NCBI RefSeq assembly: GCF_007097395.1
Contig: NZ_VKDC01000014.1
Coordinates: forward strand, 124,001 to 188,000
Length of the DNA: 64,000 bases
Origin: Fulvivirga sp. M361
GTDB taxonomy: Bacteria > Bacteroidota > Bacteroidia > Cytophagales > Cyclobacteriaceae
Reading direction: 5' to 3'
A program made the translations under genes and the position numbers. Positions 56,415 to 64,000 of the stretch are shown here, in pieces; position 1 is the first letter of the stretch, and each line of letters opens with the position of its first letter. The notes under the pieces are model-generated. The model was not told the DNA's origin. It searched no databases and was given only the letters and a program-made list of their open reading frames with translations.

Positions 56415-56605
56415 GGGTTTCTGTTTTTTGTATCTTTATTGAGAAACAGGTAAAGAATGGTAGCGACTACGGCTAGCACGGCCACTATTATAGAAAGATA
56501 GCCGGCAAACGATGCCACCCTATATCCAATGTTGCCACTTTCTTCTACACTGCAACCGGATAATAATGTAAAAATAACCAACAGAAATAAAGGCATTTTA
56601 TTCAT
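56411..56605 (-). CDS. Small lipoprotein with a membrane helix
   Basis: 64 residues from ATG 56605: MNKMPLFLLVIFTLLSGC with lipobox LSGC, a short linker, then a hydrophobic helix (about 30-56, YLSIIVAVLAVVATILYLFL). A longer frame to 56650 would hide the signal. It overlaps the DUF1232 gene by 8 bp and the oxidoreductase gene by 4 bp, so it is expressed within this operon. Function unknown. Confidence 0.6.
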   Translation of the reverse strand: MNKMPLFLLVIFTLLSGCSVEESGNIGYRVASFAGYLSIIVAVLAVVATILYLFLNKDTKNRNP

Positions 56606-57008
56606 TTGATGCTTTTTGCTCTTCCCACGTAATGAATTTATCAATCTCATTTTGTATTCTATTATATACCCACATTATCACGGTAAAATCATCTAAATAG
56701 CCTGTAATGGGAATAAAGTCCGGCACCAGGTCAATGGGGGTTATGAAGTAGACCAGTGCGGCCACTACCAATATCATATTCTTTAATTCAATGTCACGAT
56801 AATCCCTGCGTGCATAGGCGCTTACCATGCGCATAAATGTTTTAATACGATTGATGAAACCGGATTTTTCCAGCTTCCCAACATTCAGGTCATTGATCCT
56901 GTCACCAGCTCTGTTCACCAGACTTCGTAACCTGGGATTATTATTGAGAATATCAGATGCTTTAGAAACTGCCTTTTTGAAAAATCTATTGGTTTCAACC
57001 TTCTCCAT
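56598..57008 (-). CDS. YkvA/DUF1232-family membrane protein
   Basis: 136 residues. The DUF1232 core LVVAALVYFITPIDLVPDFI followed by PITGYLDDFTVI (about 75-106) is diagnostic. The N-terminal half is a basic amphipathic region. Function unknown. Part of a minus-strand group with the 57026 gene, the small lipoprotein and the oxidoreductase. Confidence 0.88.
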   Translation of the reverse strand: MEKVETNRFFKKAVSKASDILNNNPRLRSLVNRAGDRINDLNVGKLEKSGFINRIKTFMRMVSAYARRDYRDIELKNMILVVAALVYFITPIDLVPDFIPITGYLDDFTVIMWVYNRIQNEIDKFITWEEQKASNE

Positions 57009-57025
57009 TGTACCAGATTAAGCCC

Positions 57026-57547
57026 TTAAAATGTATTTCTTATTTCATTTTTCACCTCTGTCAACGCCTTTTGAATAGGGTCCACGTCTTTGGACATCGT
57101 ACGCTCGAAAAGTTCCTTGCTTAAATCCAATCCAGTGGCATTATCCGCCAGTCCGAAAGTAGCTTCATTAATACTTACTATAAGGTCTTCTTTTGCTGTT
57201 TTTACCAATTCCCAGGCCTCATCACTCATATAAACCTGCTGCGAAACATTATGATTATATTCTTCACGTATTTCTTTTAACATGATCTGTTGAAACTCCT
57301 GTGCAGTATACTGACCGTTATTGAGCCTTACCACAAGATTATTGGGGCTGATGCGCTCAAGAAATAAACAGATCCGCTCATAGGCATGGAGCCGGTTCGG
57401 AAGTACAGTCTCTATGCTCTTGTTCCTTACTTCCAGTTGTTGTTTTTGTAGCTCCTTGTCCAAAAAGGACTTCACCACAAGGTACATGGCATAAAGAACC
57501 GCACCTGCAGGTATCAATATTTTACTGAATTCAATGAGTATTTCCAT
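57026..57547 (-). CDS. Membrane-anchored helical protein of unknown function
   Basis: 173 residues. One N-terminal membrane helix (about 8-28, ILIPAGAVLYAMYLVVKSFL) followed by a mostly helical cytoplasmic region with RLHAYERICLFLERISPNNL and a hydrophilic tail. The arrangement resembles a conserved Bacteroidetes family (possibly DUF7935), but I cannot confirm it. First gene of the minus-strand operon that ends with the oxidoreductase. Confidence 0.65.
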   Translation of the reverse strand: MEILIEFSKILIPAGAVLYAMYLVVKSFLDKELQKQQLEVRNKSIETVLPNRLHAYERICLFLERISPNNLVVRLNNGQYTAQEFQQIMLKEIREEYNHNVSQQVYMSDEAWELVKTAKEDLIVSINEATFGLADNATGLDLSKELFERTMSKDVDPIQKALTEVKNEIRNTF

Positions 57548-57687
57548 AAGTAATTAGGACGATGACTTATAACGTTTGTAAATTAAAAAAAGTCTAAGAT
57601 ATTCATTTCAGTACTCAGACCTAAATTATTGGTACATCCTTTAAAAATAGGTTTTGCATTGGTTTTCAATGACTCATAAATAAATGA

Positions 57688-57695
57688 TAATTTTG
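57688..57695 (+). promoter_or_regulatory. Candidate -7 box for the IscA-like gene
   Basis: TAATTTTG fits TAnnTTTG. TTTTC at 57663-57667 might be a weak -33 element with about 20 bp spacing. Predicted leader of about 35 nt. Confidence 0.45.
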
Positions 57696-57736
57696 AACTA
57701 ATTGACAGCCGTTGTTTATTTAACCATAATACAATC

Positions 57737-58051
57737 ATGGTAGACAAGCTCATTCCGATAACTCTCTCTCAAAAGGCTATTGAGGAGGTAAAGAACATTA
57801 TGGCCAACAAGAATATTCCGGAAGAGTATTCACTCCGGGTTGGGATCAAAGGAAGTGGCGGTTGTTCCGGCTTTACTTATTTGCTGGGGTTCGACACGCA
57901 AAAAGATAGTGACATTGACTTTGAAATAGAAAACATCCCCGTGCTGGTAGAAAAGAAACATACCATGTACTTATTGGGGCTGGAGGTAGACTTCTATGAA
58001 GGCACTGATGCCAGAGGATTTACGTTTGTTAAACGTGAAGAAAAAAGCTAA
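57737..58051 (+). CDS. IscA/HesB-family protein lacking the C-terminal CGC motif
   Basis: 104 residues. The core is clear: LSQKAIEEVKNIMANKNIPE, LRVGIKGSGGCSGFTYLLGF (with the first conserved Cys) and VDFYEGTDARGFTFVK. Standard IscA proteins continue with an N-P-N-x-CGCG-S-F tail providing two more cysteine ligands; here the protein ends REEKS instead. Only one Cys remains, so cluster binding, if any, must differ. No frameshift that would restore CGC is visible downstream. Own promoter box at 57688. Confidence 0.88.
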   Translation: MVDKLIPITLSQKAIEEVKNIMANKNIPEEYSLRVGIKGSGGCSGFTYLLGFDTQKDSDIDFEIENIPVLVEKKHTMYLLGLEVDFYEGTDARGFTFVKREEKS

Positions 58052-58136
58052 CGATCTAACTTTATAATTATGTGATAATGTTACGACGCTTTTTTTCATT
58101 CTTTCCATTGCCTTATTATTCTCTTCCTGTCAATCA

Positions 58137-58982
58137 TTGTTAAAATACGAAAGGTCTTTACCTCCCGAAGTTGATATTTCCGGATATCATGACTGTAGAG
58201 TGGTAAGCCTGTACGATACCAGTAAGTTAGATTTTAACCAGGATAAAAAGCGACAGGTATATAAAGATGCATACCTATCGATGACAGACAACCTGCTCAA
58301 TAGCTTAAGCAAAGACCTCGGGCTACCTACCGGTTTTAATCAGCTTTACGGATATGATTCATTACTATCCGATACACTTATTGAAGATTTAACAGACACA
58401 TTGGATAATGACATGCTGGTAATCGTACAATCCTTTGACCTGGAAAGAGATAAAGAAGTAGTGGTTACAGAGGACGAAGATGGGGATAAAGTAAGGACAG
58501 CATATTACACCCTGATCTGCAAATCTGAAATCATTTGTGTAAATGCAAATCGGGAGGTGGTTTTTAATCGTTCTATACATGCGAGTGATCTCATTGATGA
58601 ACGGTCTGTTCTGAGTGGCTTACTAGCCATTGGTCCAAGTGTCGGGAATCATGGCAAAACGGCCAATAAATTAGCCAAAAATGTAGCTTCACAGTTTTTA
58701 GGCATTTTTTTTCCTTCACAAATACTGATCACCAGAACTTACTATTCCGCGAAAGACTTAAAGGGGGTTAAACCATTATTTAAAGCTCAGGATTGGTTAC
58801 AGGCCGAAAAATTCCTCCTTGACTTATGGGATAAAAAAGATCCTGAACTTGAGAAAAAAATTGCTCATAATCTTGCATTGGTATATGAAGCCAAAGGCAA
58901 CATGGTAGAATACAAAAAATGGGTTGCCAGGGGTAAAAAGCCCAACGATTTTTTTAGAGAAGGAGTAGAACAGAGCTATTAA
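58137..58982 (+). CDS. DUF6340-like lipoprotein, 5' end frameshifted
   Basis: The open frame covers 281 codons with no ATG at its beginning. Reading upstream in frame gives FFILSIALLFSSCQ, a lipoprotein signal with lipobox FSSC, but without a start. The ATG at 58078 (MLRRFF) enters this frame if one T is restored in the T7 run at 58090-58096. The real gene is therefore probably 58078-58982. The C-terminal part (KAQDWLQAEKFLLDLWD, IAHNLALVYEAKGN) is TPR-like and recalls DUF6340 lipoproteins of unknown function. The stop overlaps that of the convergent Cys-rich ORF. Confidence 0.7.
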   Translation: MLKYERSLPPEVDISGYHDCRVVSLYDTSKLDFNQDKKRQVYKDAYLSMTDNLLNSLSKDLGLPTGFNQLYGYDSLLSDTLIEDLTDTLDNDMLVIVQSFDLERDKEVVVTEDEDGDKVRTAYYTLICKSEIICVNANREVVFNRSIHASDLIDERSVLSGLLAIGPSVGNHGKTANKLAKNVASQFLGIFFPSQILITRTYYSAKDLKGVKPLFKAQDWLQAEKFLLDLWDKKDPELEKKIAHNLALVYEAKGNMVEYKKWVARGKKPNDFFREGVEQSY

Positions 58983-59179
58983 TATGTGCAGGTAGTACAT
59001 TGCGAATAACCTGATGAAACCATCCATACACAGGTTTCACAGGAAGTAATAAAAACTCCTGAACACGAACCCTGACCAGTAAATTGTTTCATCAGACCCA
59101 TCCGGTCGATTGGGATTACTTTTTTATCTGAAAATTCTATTGGAAGCGATACCTTTTCAATATTCTCTTTGAAAAGCAA
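58979..59179 (-). CDS. Cys-rich small ORF, possible peptide precursor
   Basis: 66 codons from TTG 59179 with a good ribosome-binding site, AAGGGGG, 6 bp upstream. The first 35 residues are charged and Cys-free (ENIEKVSLPIEFSDKKV); the last 30 carry five cysteines (39, 47, 50, 61, 64) among many Ser and Thr. A charged leader and a Cys/Ser/Thr-rich end is the layout of ribosomally made, modified peptides. No maturation enzyme is seen in the window. Its TAA shares bases with the stop of the convergent lipoprotein gene, a tight junction that favours a real gene. Confidence 0.45.
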   Translation of the reverse strand: MLFKENIEKVSLPIEFSDKKVIPIDRMGLMKQFTGQGSCSGVFITSCETCVWMVSSGYSQCTTCTY

Positions 59180-59740
59180 AATTTGCCCCCTTACAATAGC
59201 TAATGTGGAAAATCAAAACCCCCTTTTAGCTCTCCACTAAAACTCTAATATATAGAAGCATAGTTCAGGTCAAATAAACCTACATTGCACTCAGCAGCCA
59301 TTCAAAGCACCCTGAATTTCATCTATAGATAAATACTTTTGACTCAATAATTTCTACTTTTTTGGGAAGCGATGAAAAATATAACTATCTAACAATCAGA
59401 GTTTTAAATTTTAAAAACTCGACATTCAATCCACTTATTGGCTACTTACCTGCAAATCAACTAATATCTATGTCTAGTTTTGAAAAAATGGTATTTATAA
59501 CCCCTTTTTATATGATTTTAATGTAAAAATTTCAGTAGAGTGTTTCATCGTAAGACCTTATCATTGAATAGATGATTTAAGTAATACGAATGATCTCTTA
59601 TACATCTCAATGAAGTTTATTAATTCTGAGAATTGTCAGGTCAATCATATGAACCCATCTGAATAGTTTGGTTCATGACTACAAAACTCATTGAAATGAC
59701 CAGCCATCCCCTACACTAAAATCAATTGTGCAAAAAGGGA
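59180..59740. other. Long AT-rich intergenic region
   Basis: About 560 bp without a convincing gene, AT-richer than its surroundings. It holds an AT-rich inverted repeat GAGTTTT (59399-59405) / AAAACTC (59414-59420) and, near the Gfo/Idh operon, no clear TAnnTTTG box (closest: ATAGTTTGG near 59666). Confidence 0.5.
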
Positions 59741-59754
59741 GCCAATCGATTGGC
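59741..59754. promoter_or_regulatory. 14-bp perfect palindrome upstream of the Gfo/Idh operon
   Basis: GCCAATCGATTGGC is a perfect palindrome centred on CG, 30 bp before the ATG at 59785. Its length and CG centre resemble LacI/GalR-family operators, which often control sugar-metabolism genes. No regulator gene is in the window. Confidence 0.5.
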
Positions 59755-59784
59755 AGTTTATTATCCTATAACCTACTAATAACC

Positions 59785-60981
59785 ATGAAAACTAGTAGAA
59801 GGGCATTTTTAAAAGCAAGTACTGCAGGCTGTGCCGGCTTAGTAATGGCACAGGCAGCTCCAGCGGCTATTTCCTTTATGGACTCCATTGGTGTAGGTAT
59901 TGTTGGTATGGGTGACCGAGGCACAGGCATTGCTACTCTTATTAAAGGAATCGAAGGCATGGAGTTTAATGCTTTCTGTGAGATTATCCCATCGAGGTAT
60001 GAAAGTGCCAGGCAATATGGTCAAAAACACACTAAGGCTTATAAGGACTATCGTAGGCTGATAGAAGATAAGTCCGTTGAAGCCATCGTAATAGCTACTC
60101 CATTTAGTATCCATGCAGAGATTGCCATGGCAGCTTTGGAAGCAGGCAAACATATTTATTGTGAAAAAACCTTAGCCTATGGTATTGCACCTATCAGGCA
60201 GCTTGTAGAAAAAGCCAAAGCAACAAAGACAGTCTTTCAAACAGGACACCAGTATCATAGCTCAAGACTTTACCGTCATGTTATGGACTTGATCCATAGG
60301 GGTTACTTAGGCCATATATCATTGATTGAATGCCAATGGAATCGCAATGGTAACTGGCGTAAACCCGTGACCGGCTCAAAATGGGATAAAATGATCAATT
60401 GGCGCATGTATAGGGAATACTCGGGTGGCCTCACTGCAGAGCTATGTTCACACCAAATCGATTTTGCCAATTGGGTGACCGGAAGCCACCCTATTAAGGT
60501 AGCTGGGTTTGGAGGTATTGACTACTGGAAAGATGGCCGTGAAGTCTATGACAACATACATCTTATCACTGAATACCCCAACGGTATGAAAGCCACTTAT
60601 ACATCATTGACAACTAACGCCAAAGATAATTACCAAATCAAAGTACTGGGTCAGAAAGGCAGCATAGTGCTGGGCTATGACAAAGCCTGGGTATTCAAGG
60701 AACATAACGATCATCCGGTTGAGGCTAAAGGTGTTGTTGATGGCGTTAGTGGCGCAACGCTCAAAGCCTGGGAAACCGGTAAAGGTGCGCCAATAGATGT
60801 TTCGCATATCGATCCAACCAGGCAAGCCCTGATTGATTTTAAAGACAACATCATTCAAGACAGTACACCACAATCAAATGCAACTACCGGCGCAAAAGTG
60901 GCTATCGTGGTAAATATGGCACTTGAAGCGATGGATAATAACAGTGTGTGCCACTGGAAAGACGAATATAATTTTTTTTAG
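59785..60981 (+). CDS. Tat-exported Gfo/Idh/MocA-family oxidoreductase
   Basis: 398 residues from ATG 59785. Twin-arginine signal SRRAFLK with hydrophobic region to about residue 30. The Rossmann domain has VGIVGMGDRGTGI (about 36-48), then IVIATPFSIHAEIAMAALEAGKHIY and CEKTLAY, the E-K motif of the family. The C-terminal domain includes GGLTAELCSHQIDFANWVTG. These enzymes oxidise or epimerise sugars with bound NAD(P). First gene of an operon with a DUF1080 protein and a second Gfo/Idh protein. Confidence 0.92.
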   Translation: MKTSRRAFLKASTAGCAGLVMAQAAPAAISFMDSIGVGIVGMGDRGTGIATLIKGIEGMEFNAFCEIIPSRYESARQYGQKHTKAYKDYRRLIEDKSVEAIVIATPFSIHAEIAMAALEAGKHIYCEKTLAYGIAPIRQLVEKAKATKTVFQTGHQYHSSRLYRHVMDLIHRGYLGHISLIECQWNRNGNWRKPVTGSKWDKMINWRMYREYSGGLTAELCSHQIDFANWVTGSHPIKVAGFGGIDYWKDGREVYDNIHLITEYPNGMKATYTSLTTNAKDNYQIKVLGQKGSIVLGYDKAWVFKEHNDHPVEAKGVVDGVSGATLKAWETGKGAPIDVSHIDPTRQALIDFKDNIIQDSTPQSNATTGAKVAIVVNMALEAMDNNSVCHWKDEYNFF

Positions 60982-60999
60982 TACCAATAGTCAACTGAT

Positions 61000-62388
61000 A
61001 TGAAAATACCGAAAGCGCTCATCATTTGTGTCCTCATTGTTATAGGACCGTTTGGTTATGGGCAAAGCTCTGAGGGGTGGGAAATCCTTTTTAACGGCAA
61101 AAACCTGAAGGGGTGGGAGAAGCTAAACGGGACAGCTGACTACATTATTGTAGATAGTGCCATCGTAGGCACCAGTAAATTGAATACACCAAACACCTTT
61201 TTAGCTACAAAGAAGGTCTATAAGGATTTTATCCTGGAGTTTGAAGTAAAAGTTGAGAATGAACTTAACTCCGGTGTACAATTCAGAAGTCTGAGCAACA
61301 AATCTTATAAAAACGGTCGTGTGCACGGCTACCAGGCTGAGATTGATCCCAGCCGGAGAGCGTATTCAGGGGGGATATATGATGAAGCCCGCCGCAAATG
61401 GTTATATCCTTTAGGCATTAACCCAAAGGGACAGAAAGCTTTCCGTCCCGGCCAGTGGAACACTTACCGGGTGGAGGCCATAGGTCCACACATCCGTACC
61501 TGGGTAAACGGTGTAATGTGTGCTAACCTCGTAGACCACCTTACCGCCGAAGGCTTTATCGCTCTTCAGGTGCACAGTATTAATTCCCATTCCCAAGTGG
61601 GTAAAAAGGTCATGTGGCGTAACATTCGTATCAAAACTACTGATCTTAACGCCGAGCGCCGGGAGCCTGACCCGGCGGTGAAGGAAGTGAGTTACCTCAT
61701 CAACCAACTCACAGAAGGTGAAAAGCGCCGTGGGTACCGCCTACTCTGGGACGGTAATTCTTCAAAAGGATGGCGAGGTGCCAAACTAGACCACTTCCCT
61801 GAATCGGGCTGGGAAATGAAAGACGGTGTGTTGACAGTACTGACAACTGACGGCGGCGAGTCCACAGGCCCCGGAGACATAGTGACCATTGACAAGTTCG
61901 GTGACTTTGAGCTGGAATTAGAGTTCATGATTACCAAAGGCGCCAATAGTGGCATCAAATATTACGTAGACCCGGCTCTCAACAAGGGTGCCGGCTCAGC
62001 GATTGGTTGTGAATACCAAATTCTGGACAATGAAAACCACCCCGATGCGAAAAAAGGTGTACTTGGCAACCGAACGATGGCCTCACTCTATGATTTGATC
62101 ACAGCAGAAAATCTCTCGAATAAAGAAGACCAAAAAAGAACACCGTTTAAAGGTGTTGGCACCTGGAACCATGCTCGAATAATGGCCAGAAATGGCAAAG
62201 TTGAGCATTGGCTTAACCATGAAAAGGTCGTGGAGTATGATCGTTTCTCGCAGATGTTCAGCGCATTGGTTAACTACAGCAAATATCAAAAATGGCCCAA
62301 CTTCGGTCGCTGGCCGGCTGGCAGTATACTATTACAAGATCATGGCAACACAGTACACTTCAGAAGTGTCAAGGTCCGGGAATTCTAA
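61000..62388 (+). CDS. Exported protein with two tandem DUF1080 domains
   Basis: 462 residues. Signal peptide (about 1-21, ending FGYGQ). Two DUF1080 (3-keto-disaccharide hydrolase-type, concanavalin-like) domains: about 25-220 (WEILFNGKNLKGWEKLNG, NSGVQFRS) and about 240-460 (YRLLWDGNSSKGWRG, NSGIKYYVD). DUF1080 enzymes can hydrolyse 3-keto-glycosides formed by sugar-oxidising Gfo/Idh partners; the two flanking Gfo/Idh genes fit such a pathway. Substrate unknown. It starts 19 bp after the preceding gene. Confidence 0.9.
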   Translation: MKIPKALIICVLIVIGPFGYGQSSEGWEILFNGKNLKGWEKLNGTADYIIVDSAIVGTSKLNTPNTFLATKKVYKDFILEFEVKVENELNSGVQFRSLSNKSYKNGRVHGYQAEIDPSRRAYSGGIYDEARRKWLYPLGINPKGQKAFRPGQWNTYRVEAIGPHIRTWVNGVMCANLVDHLTAEGFIALQVHSINSHSQVGKKVMWRNIRIKTTDLNAERREPDPAVKEVSYLINQLTEGEKRRGYRLLWDGNSSKGWRGAKLDHFPESGWEMKDGVLTVLTTDGGESTGPGDIVTIDKFGDFELELEFMITKGANSGIKYYVDPALNKGAGSAIGCEYQILDNENHPDAKKGVLGNRTMASLYDLITAENLSNKEDQKRTPFKGVGTWNHARIMARNGKVEHWLNHEKVVEYDRFSQMFSALVNYSKYQKWPNFGRWPAGSILLQDHGNTVHFRSVKVREF

Positions 62389-62428
62389 TAAATGACTTTA
62401 CTACTACTTATGAAACCAAATTACTACC

Positions 62429-63757
62429 ATGAAAACAAATTCCAACAGAAGGGAATTCATTAAAAAAACAAGTGCGGGCACCATTGGCCTGGCTATGAGC
62501 ATGAGTGCTAAAAGCTATAGCAATATCCTTGGGGCCAACGATCGTCTGCGCTTTGGTGTTGCCGGCTTGCATGGCCGGGGAAAGGCTCTTATCAAAGCTG
62601 CTGCAGCTTTGCCTAACGCTACAGTTTCGGCTATTTGTGATGTTGACAGCCGGCAATTTGATTTTGCCGGAGAACTTGTGCACAAGGTGACGGGTAAAAA
62701 AGCTAAACACTATAAGGACTACCGTAAGATGGCAGAGAGCAAGCATATCGATTGTATAGCGATAGCCACACCGGAACATTGGCATGCGCCAATGGCCATT
62801 ATGGGAGCCCAAAACGGCAAGCACGTCTATGTAGAAAAGCCCTGCAGCCACAACCCTCAAGAGGGTATAATGCTCATTGAAGCCCAAAAAAAGTATGATG
62901 TGAAAATACAAATGGGTAACCAACAGCGATCTGCACCAACATCCATTCAGGCTATGCAGGATATTAAGGAAGGACTTATCGGAGAGCCTTACTATGGCAA
63001 AGCCTGGTACTCCAATGGCCGCAGAGGCATAGGTCGTGGACAAGTATCGGCCGTTCCTGACTGGCTTGACTGGGAGCTATGGCAAGGGCCGGCCCCGCGT
63101 GCGGAATACAAAAGCATCTATGTGCACTACAACTGGCATTGGTTCTGGCAGTATGGAACCGGTGAGATCCACAATAACGGCACACACGAAATCGATGTCT
63201 GCCGGTGGGCACTCGGTGTAAAATACCCTGACTCAGTTACCTCTTCCGGTGGGCGCTTTCATTATAAAGATGACTGGGAATTCTACGATACACAAGTTGT
63301 CAATTACGAATATGGCAATGGAAAAATGATCACCTGGGAAGGGCGAAGCTGCAACCCTTTTCACCATTATGGGAGAGGCCGGGGAGCTACTATACATGGT
63401 ACAAAAGGCACGATTTTACTTGATCGCAATAACTATGTGGCGTATGACATGGGGGGTAAGGAGATCAAAAATGTAAAAGAAGCTGAGCTAAGTGCCACAA
63501 CCAATACGATCGGGGAAGGGAATCTGGATAAGTTACATTTTAAAAACTTTGCGGACGCCATTCGTGAAGGAATTCCACAAAACAGTCCTATAGATGAAGG
63601 AGCATGTACCAGCCACCTTTGTCACCTGGGTAATATCTCCCAAAGAATAGGACGCAAACTACATATTGACAAAGAGACCGGCAAAATGCTCAATGATACC
63701 GAAGCGATGAGCTATTGGTCAAGAGAATATGCCCCGGGTTGGGAGCCTGTGGTTTAA
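62429..63757 (+). CDS. Tat-exported Gfo/Idh/MocA-family oxidoreductase
   Basis: 442 residues. Twin-arginine signal NRREFIKK (about 6-13) with a hydrophobic stretch to about residue 34. Rossmann segment RFGVAGLHGRGKALIKAAAA, then CIAIATPEHWHAPMAIMGA and HVYVEKPCSH (family E-K-P motif), then GEIHNNGTHEIDVCRWALG. Homologous to, but clearly different from, the first oxidoreductase. Last gene before an inverted repeat and the SusC-like gene. Confidence 0.92.
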   Translation: MKTNSNRREFIKKTSAGTIGLAMSMSAKSYSNILGANDRLRFGVAGLHGRGKALIKAAAALPNATVSAICDVDSRQFDFAGELVHKVTGKKAKHYKDYRKMAESKHIDCIAIATPEHWHAPMAIMGAQNGKHVYVEKPCSHNPQEGIMLIEAQKKYDVKIQMGNQQRSAPTSIQAMQDIKEGLIGEPYYGKAWYSNGRRGIGRGQVSAVPDWLDWELWQGPAPRAEYKSIYVHYNWHWFWQYGTGEIHNNGTHEIDVCRWALGVKYPDSVTSSGGRFHYKDDWEFYDTQVVNYEYGNGKMITWEGRSCNPFHHYGRGRGATIHGTKGTILLDRNNYVAYDMGGKEIKNVKEAELSATTNTIGEGNLDKLHFKNFADAIREGIPQNSPIDEGACTSHLCHLGNISQRIGRKLHIDKETGKMLNDTEAMSYWSREYAPGWEPVV

Positions 63758-63822
63758 AACCCTATGACGTATTGAAAGATTATAACAAGAGCTATAAACA
63801 GATATTTCATTATTAATATATG

Positions 63823-63840
63823 ATGTGGACGACTCCACAT
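63823..63840. repeat. Inverted repeat between the Gfo/Idh operon and the SusC-like gene
   Basis: ATGTGGA (63823-63829) and TCCACAT (63834-63840) form a perfect 7-bp inverted repeat around CGAC. It could terminate the operon (no T-tract) or be an operator for the receptor gene 55 bp downstream. Confidence 0.4.
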
Positions 63841-63895
63841 ACCATCAATCCAATGTATACACACACCAAACTATTTTTTATCTAAATGAAAAAGT

Positions 63896-64000
63896 ATGAA
63901 ACAAAATGTACGTAAACTAATTATTGATACATTTCAATACTCGCTCTACATACTACTCTTGCAGGTCATATCGATGCAATTTGTAGTGGCGAATGAAATG
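63896..64000 (+). CDS. SusC/RagA-like TonB-dependent receptor, N-terminal start (cut by window edge)
   Basis: 35 codons from ATG 63896 to the edge. MKQNVRKLIIDTFQYSLYIL and a following hydrophobic segment resemble the long N-terminal signal of SusC-type receptors of Bacteroidetes. Only the start is visible, so the identification rests on this signal and on its position after a sugar-oxidoreductase operon. Confidence 0.55.
   Translation, partial: MKQNVRKLIIDTFQYSLYILLLQVISMQFVVANEM

Noticed and set aside
59291-59347. 18-codon minus-strand peptide ending IDEIQGALNGC
   Set aside because: Superficially like a peptide leader next to the Cys-rich ORF, but very short, with a TTG start and no ribosome-binding site; not distinguishable from chance.
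59399-59420. AT-rich inverted repeat as a terminator
   Set aside because: No GC-rich stem and no gene directly upstream on either strand to terminate.
62408-63043. 211-codon minus-strand ORF opposite the second Gfo/Idh gene
   Set aside because: Antisense to a clear Tat-signal oxidoreductase; no coherent protein features.

Overview
This window is chromosomal DNA from a member of the Bacteroidota, most likely a free-living Cytophagales-type bacterium of the Fulvivirga/Marivirga/Roseivirga kind. The evidence is low-to-moderate GC, Bacteroidetes promoter boxes (TAnnTTTG) in front of genes that mostly lack Shine-Dalgarno sequences, type IX secretion genes (porQ and a porE-like gene), tandem 800-residue MacB/FtsX permeases, a GH3-family protein, DUF4421, DUF6768 and DUF6340-like proteins, and the first codons of a SusC-like receptor at the right edge. 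I saw no tRNA, rRNA, CRISPR array, prophage or insertion sequence.

Layout. 1-5.1 kb: end of a SixA-like phosphatase, an AAA/DUF4143 ATPase behind a phased palindrome array, a DUF4421 outer-membrane protein, hslU and porQ. 5.1-10.7 kb: lon, a porE-like OmpA protein, and an ECF sigma factor overlapping a small membrane protein. 10.7-15.6 kb: a minus-strand operon of GH3, a frameshifted secreted protein, dxr and rseP. 15.6-18.7 kb: htrA, a DinB-fold protein and a membrane EEP phosphohydrolase. 18.8-36.4 kb: a signalling and transport block with a LytS/LytTR pair beside one FtsX permease, an aminotransferase, three more FtsX permeases, an NtrC/NtrB-type pair and a MASE1 histidine kinase. 36.5-46.5 kb: housekeeping and lipid genes (DUF3052, fluC, rnhB, NUDIX, MATE, ECF sigma, desaturase, thioesterase, M24 peptidase, plsC, gatC). 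46.5-51.2 kb: a 1006-residue membrane-TPR protein facing an unusual TAXI binding protein and a secreted YHS protein. 51.3-57.5 kb: gcvT, comB, mazG-like, dtd, a CRD protein and small membrane proteins. 57.7-59.2 kb: an IscA-like protein, a DUF6340-like lipoprotein and a Cys-rich mini-ORF. 59.7-64 kb: a carbohydrate-type operon (Gfo/Idh, double DUF1080, Gfo/Idh, then SusC).

The most notable observations are cis-acting. (1) A 32-bp-period array of 9-bp-arm palindromes runs into the start codon of the DUF4143 ATPase. (2) A 10-bp direct repeat at exactly 21-bp spacing lies between the LytTR regulator and the adjacent permease, which is the geometry expected of a LytTR site. (3) Four genes have a TAnnTTTG box only 3-5 bp from the start codon, implying leaderless or near-leaderless mRNAs. 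(4) Three genes look broken by single-base indels (13.73, 26.66 and 58.09 kb), two of them in homopolymers; in each case restoring one base yields a protein with the expected family features. The best candidates for undescribed biology are the Cys-rich mini-ORF at 58979-59179 (possible peptide precursor), the TAXI receptor joined to a membrane helix and cytosolic helical tail with no TRAP permease, and the ATPase-less permease cluster bracketed by two two-component systems. All functional calls come from reading the sequence; no database search was run.
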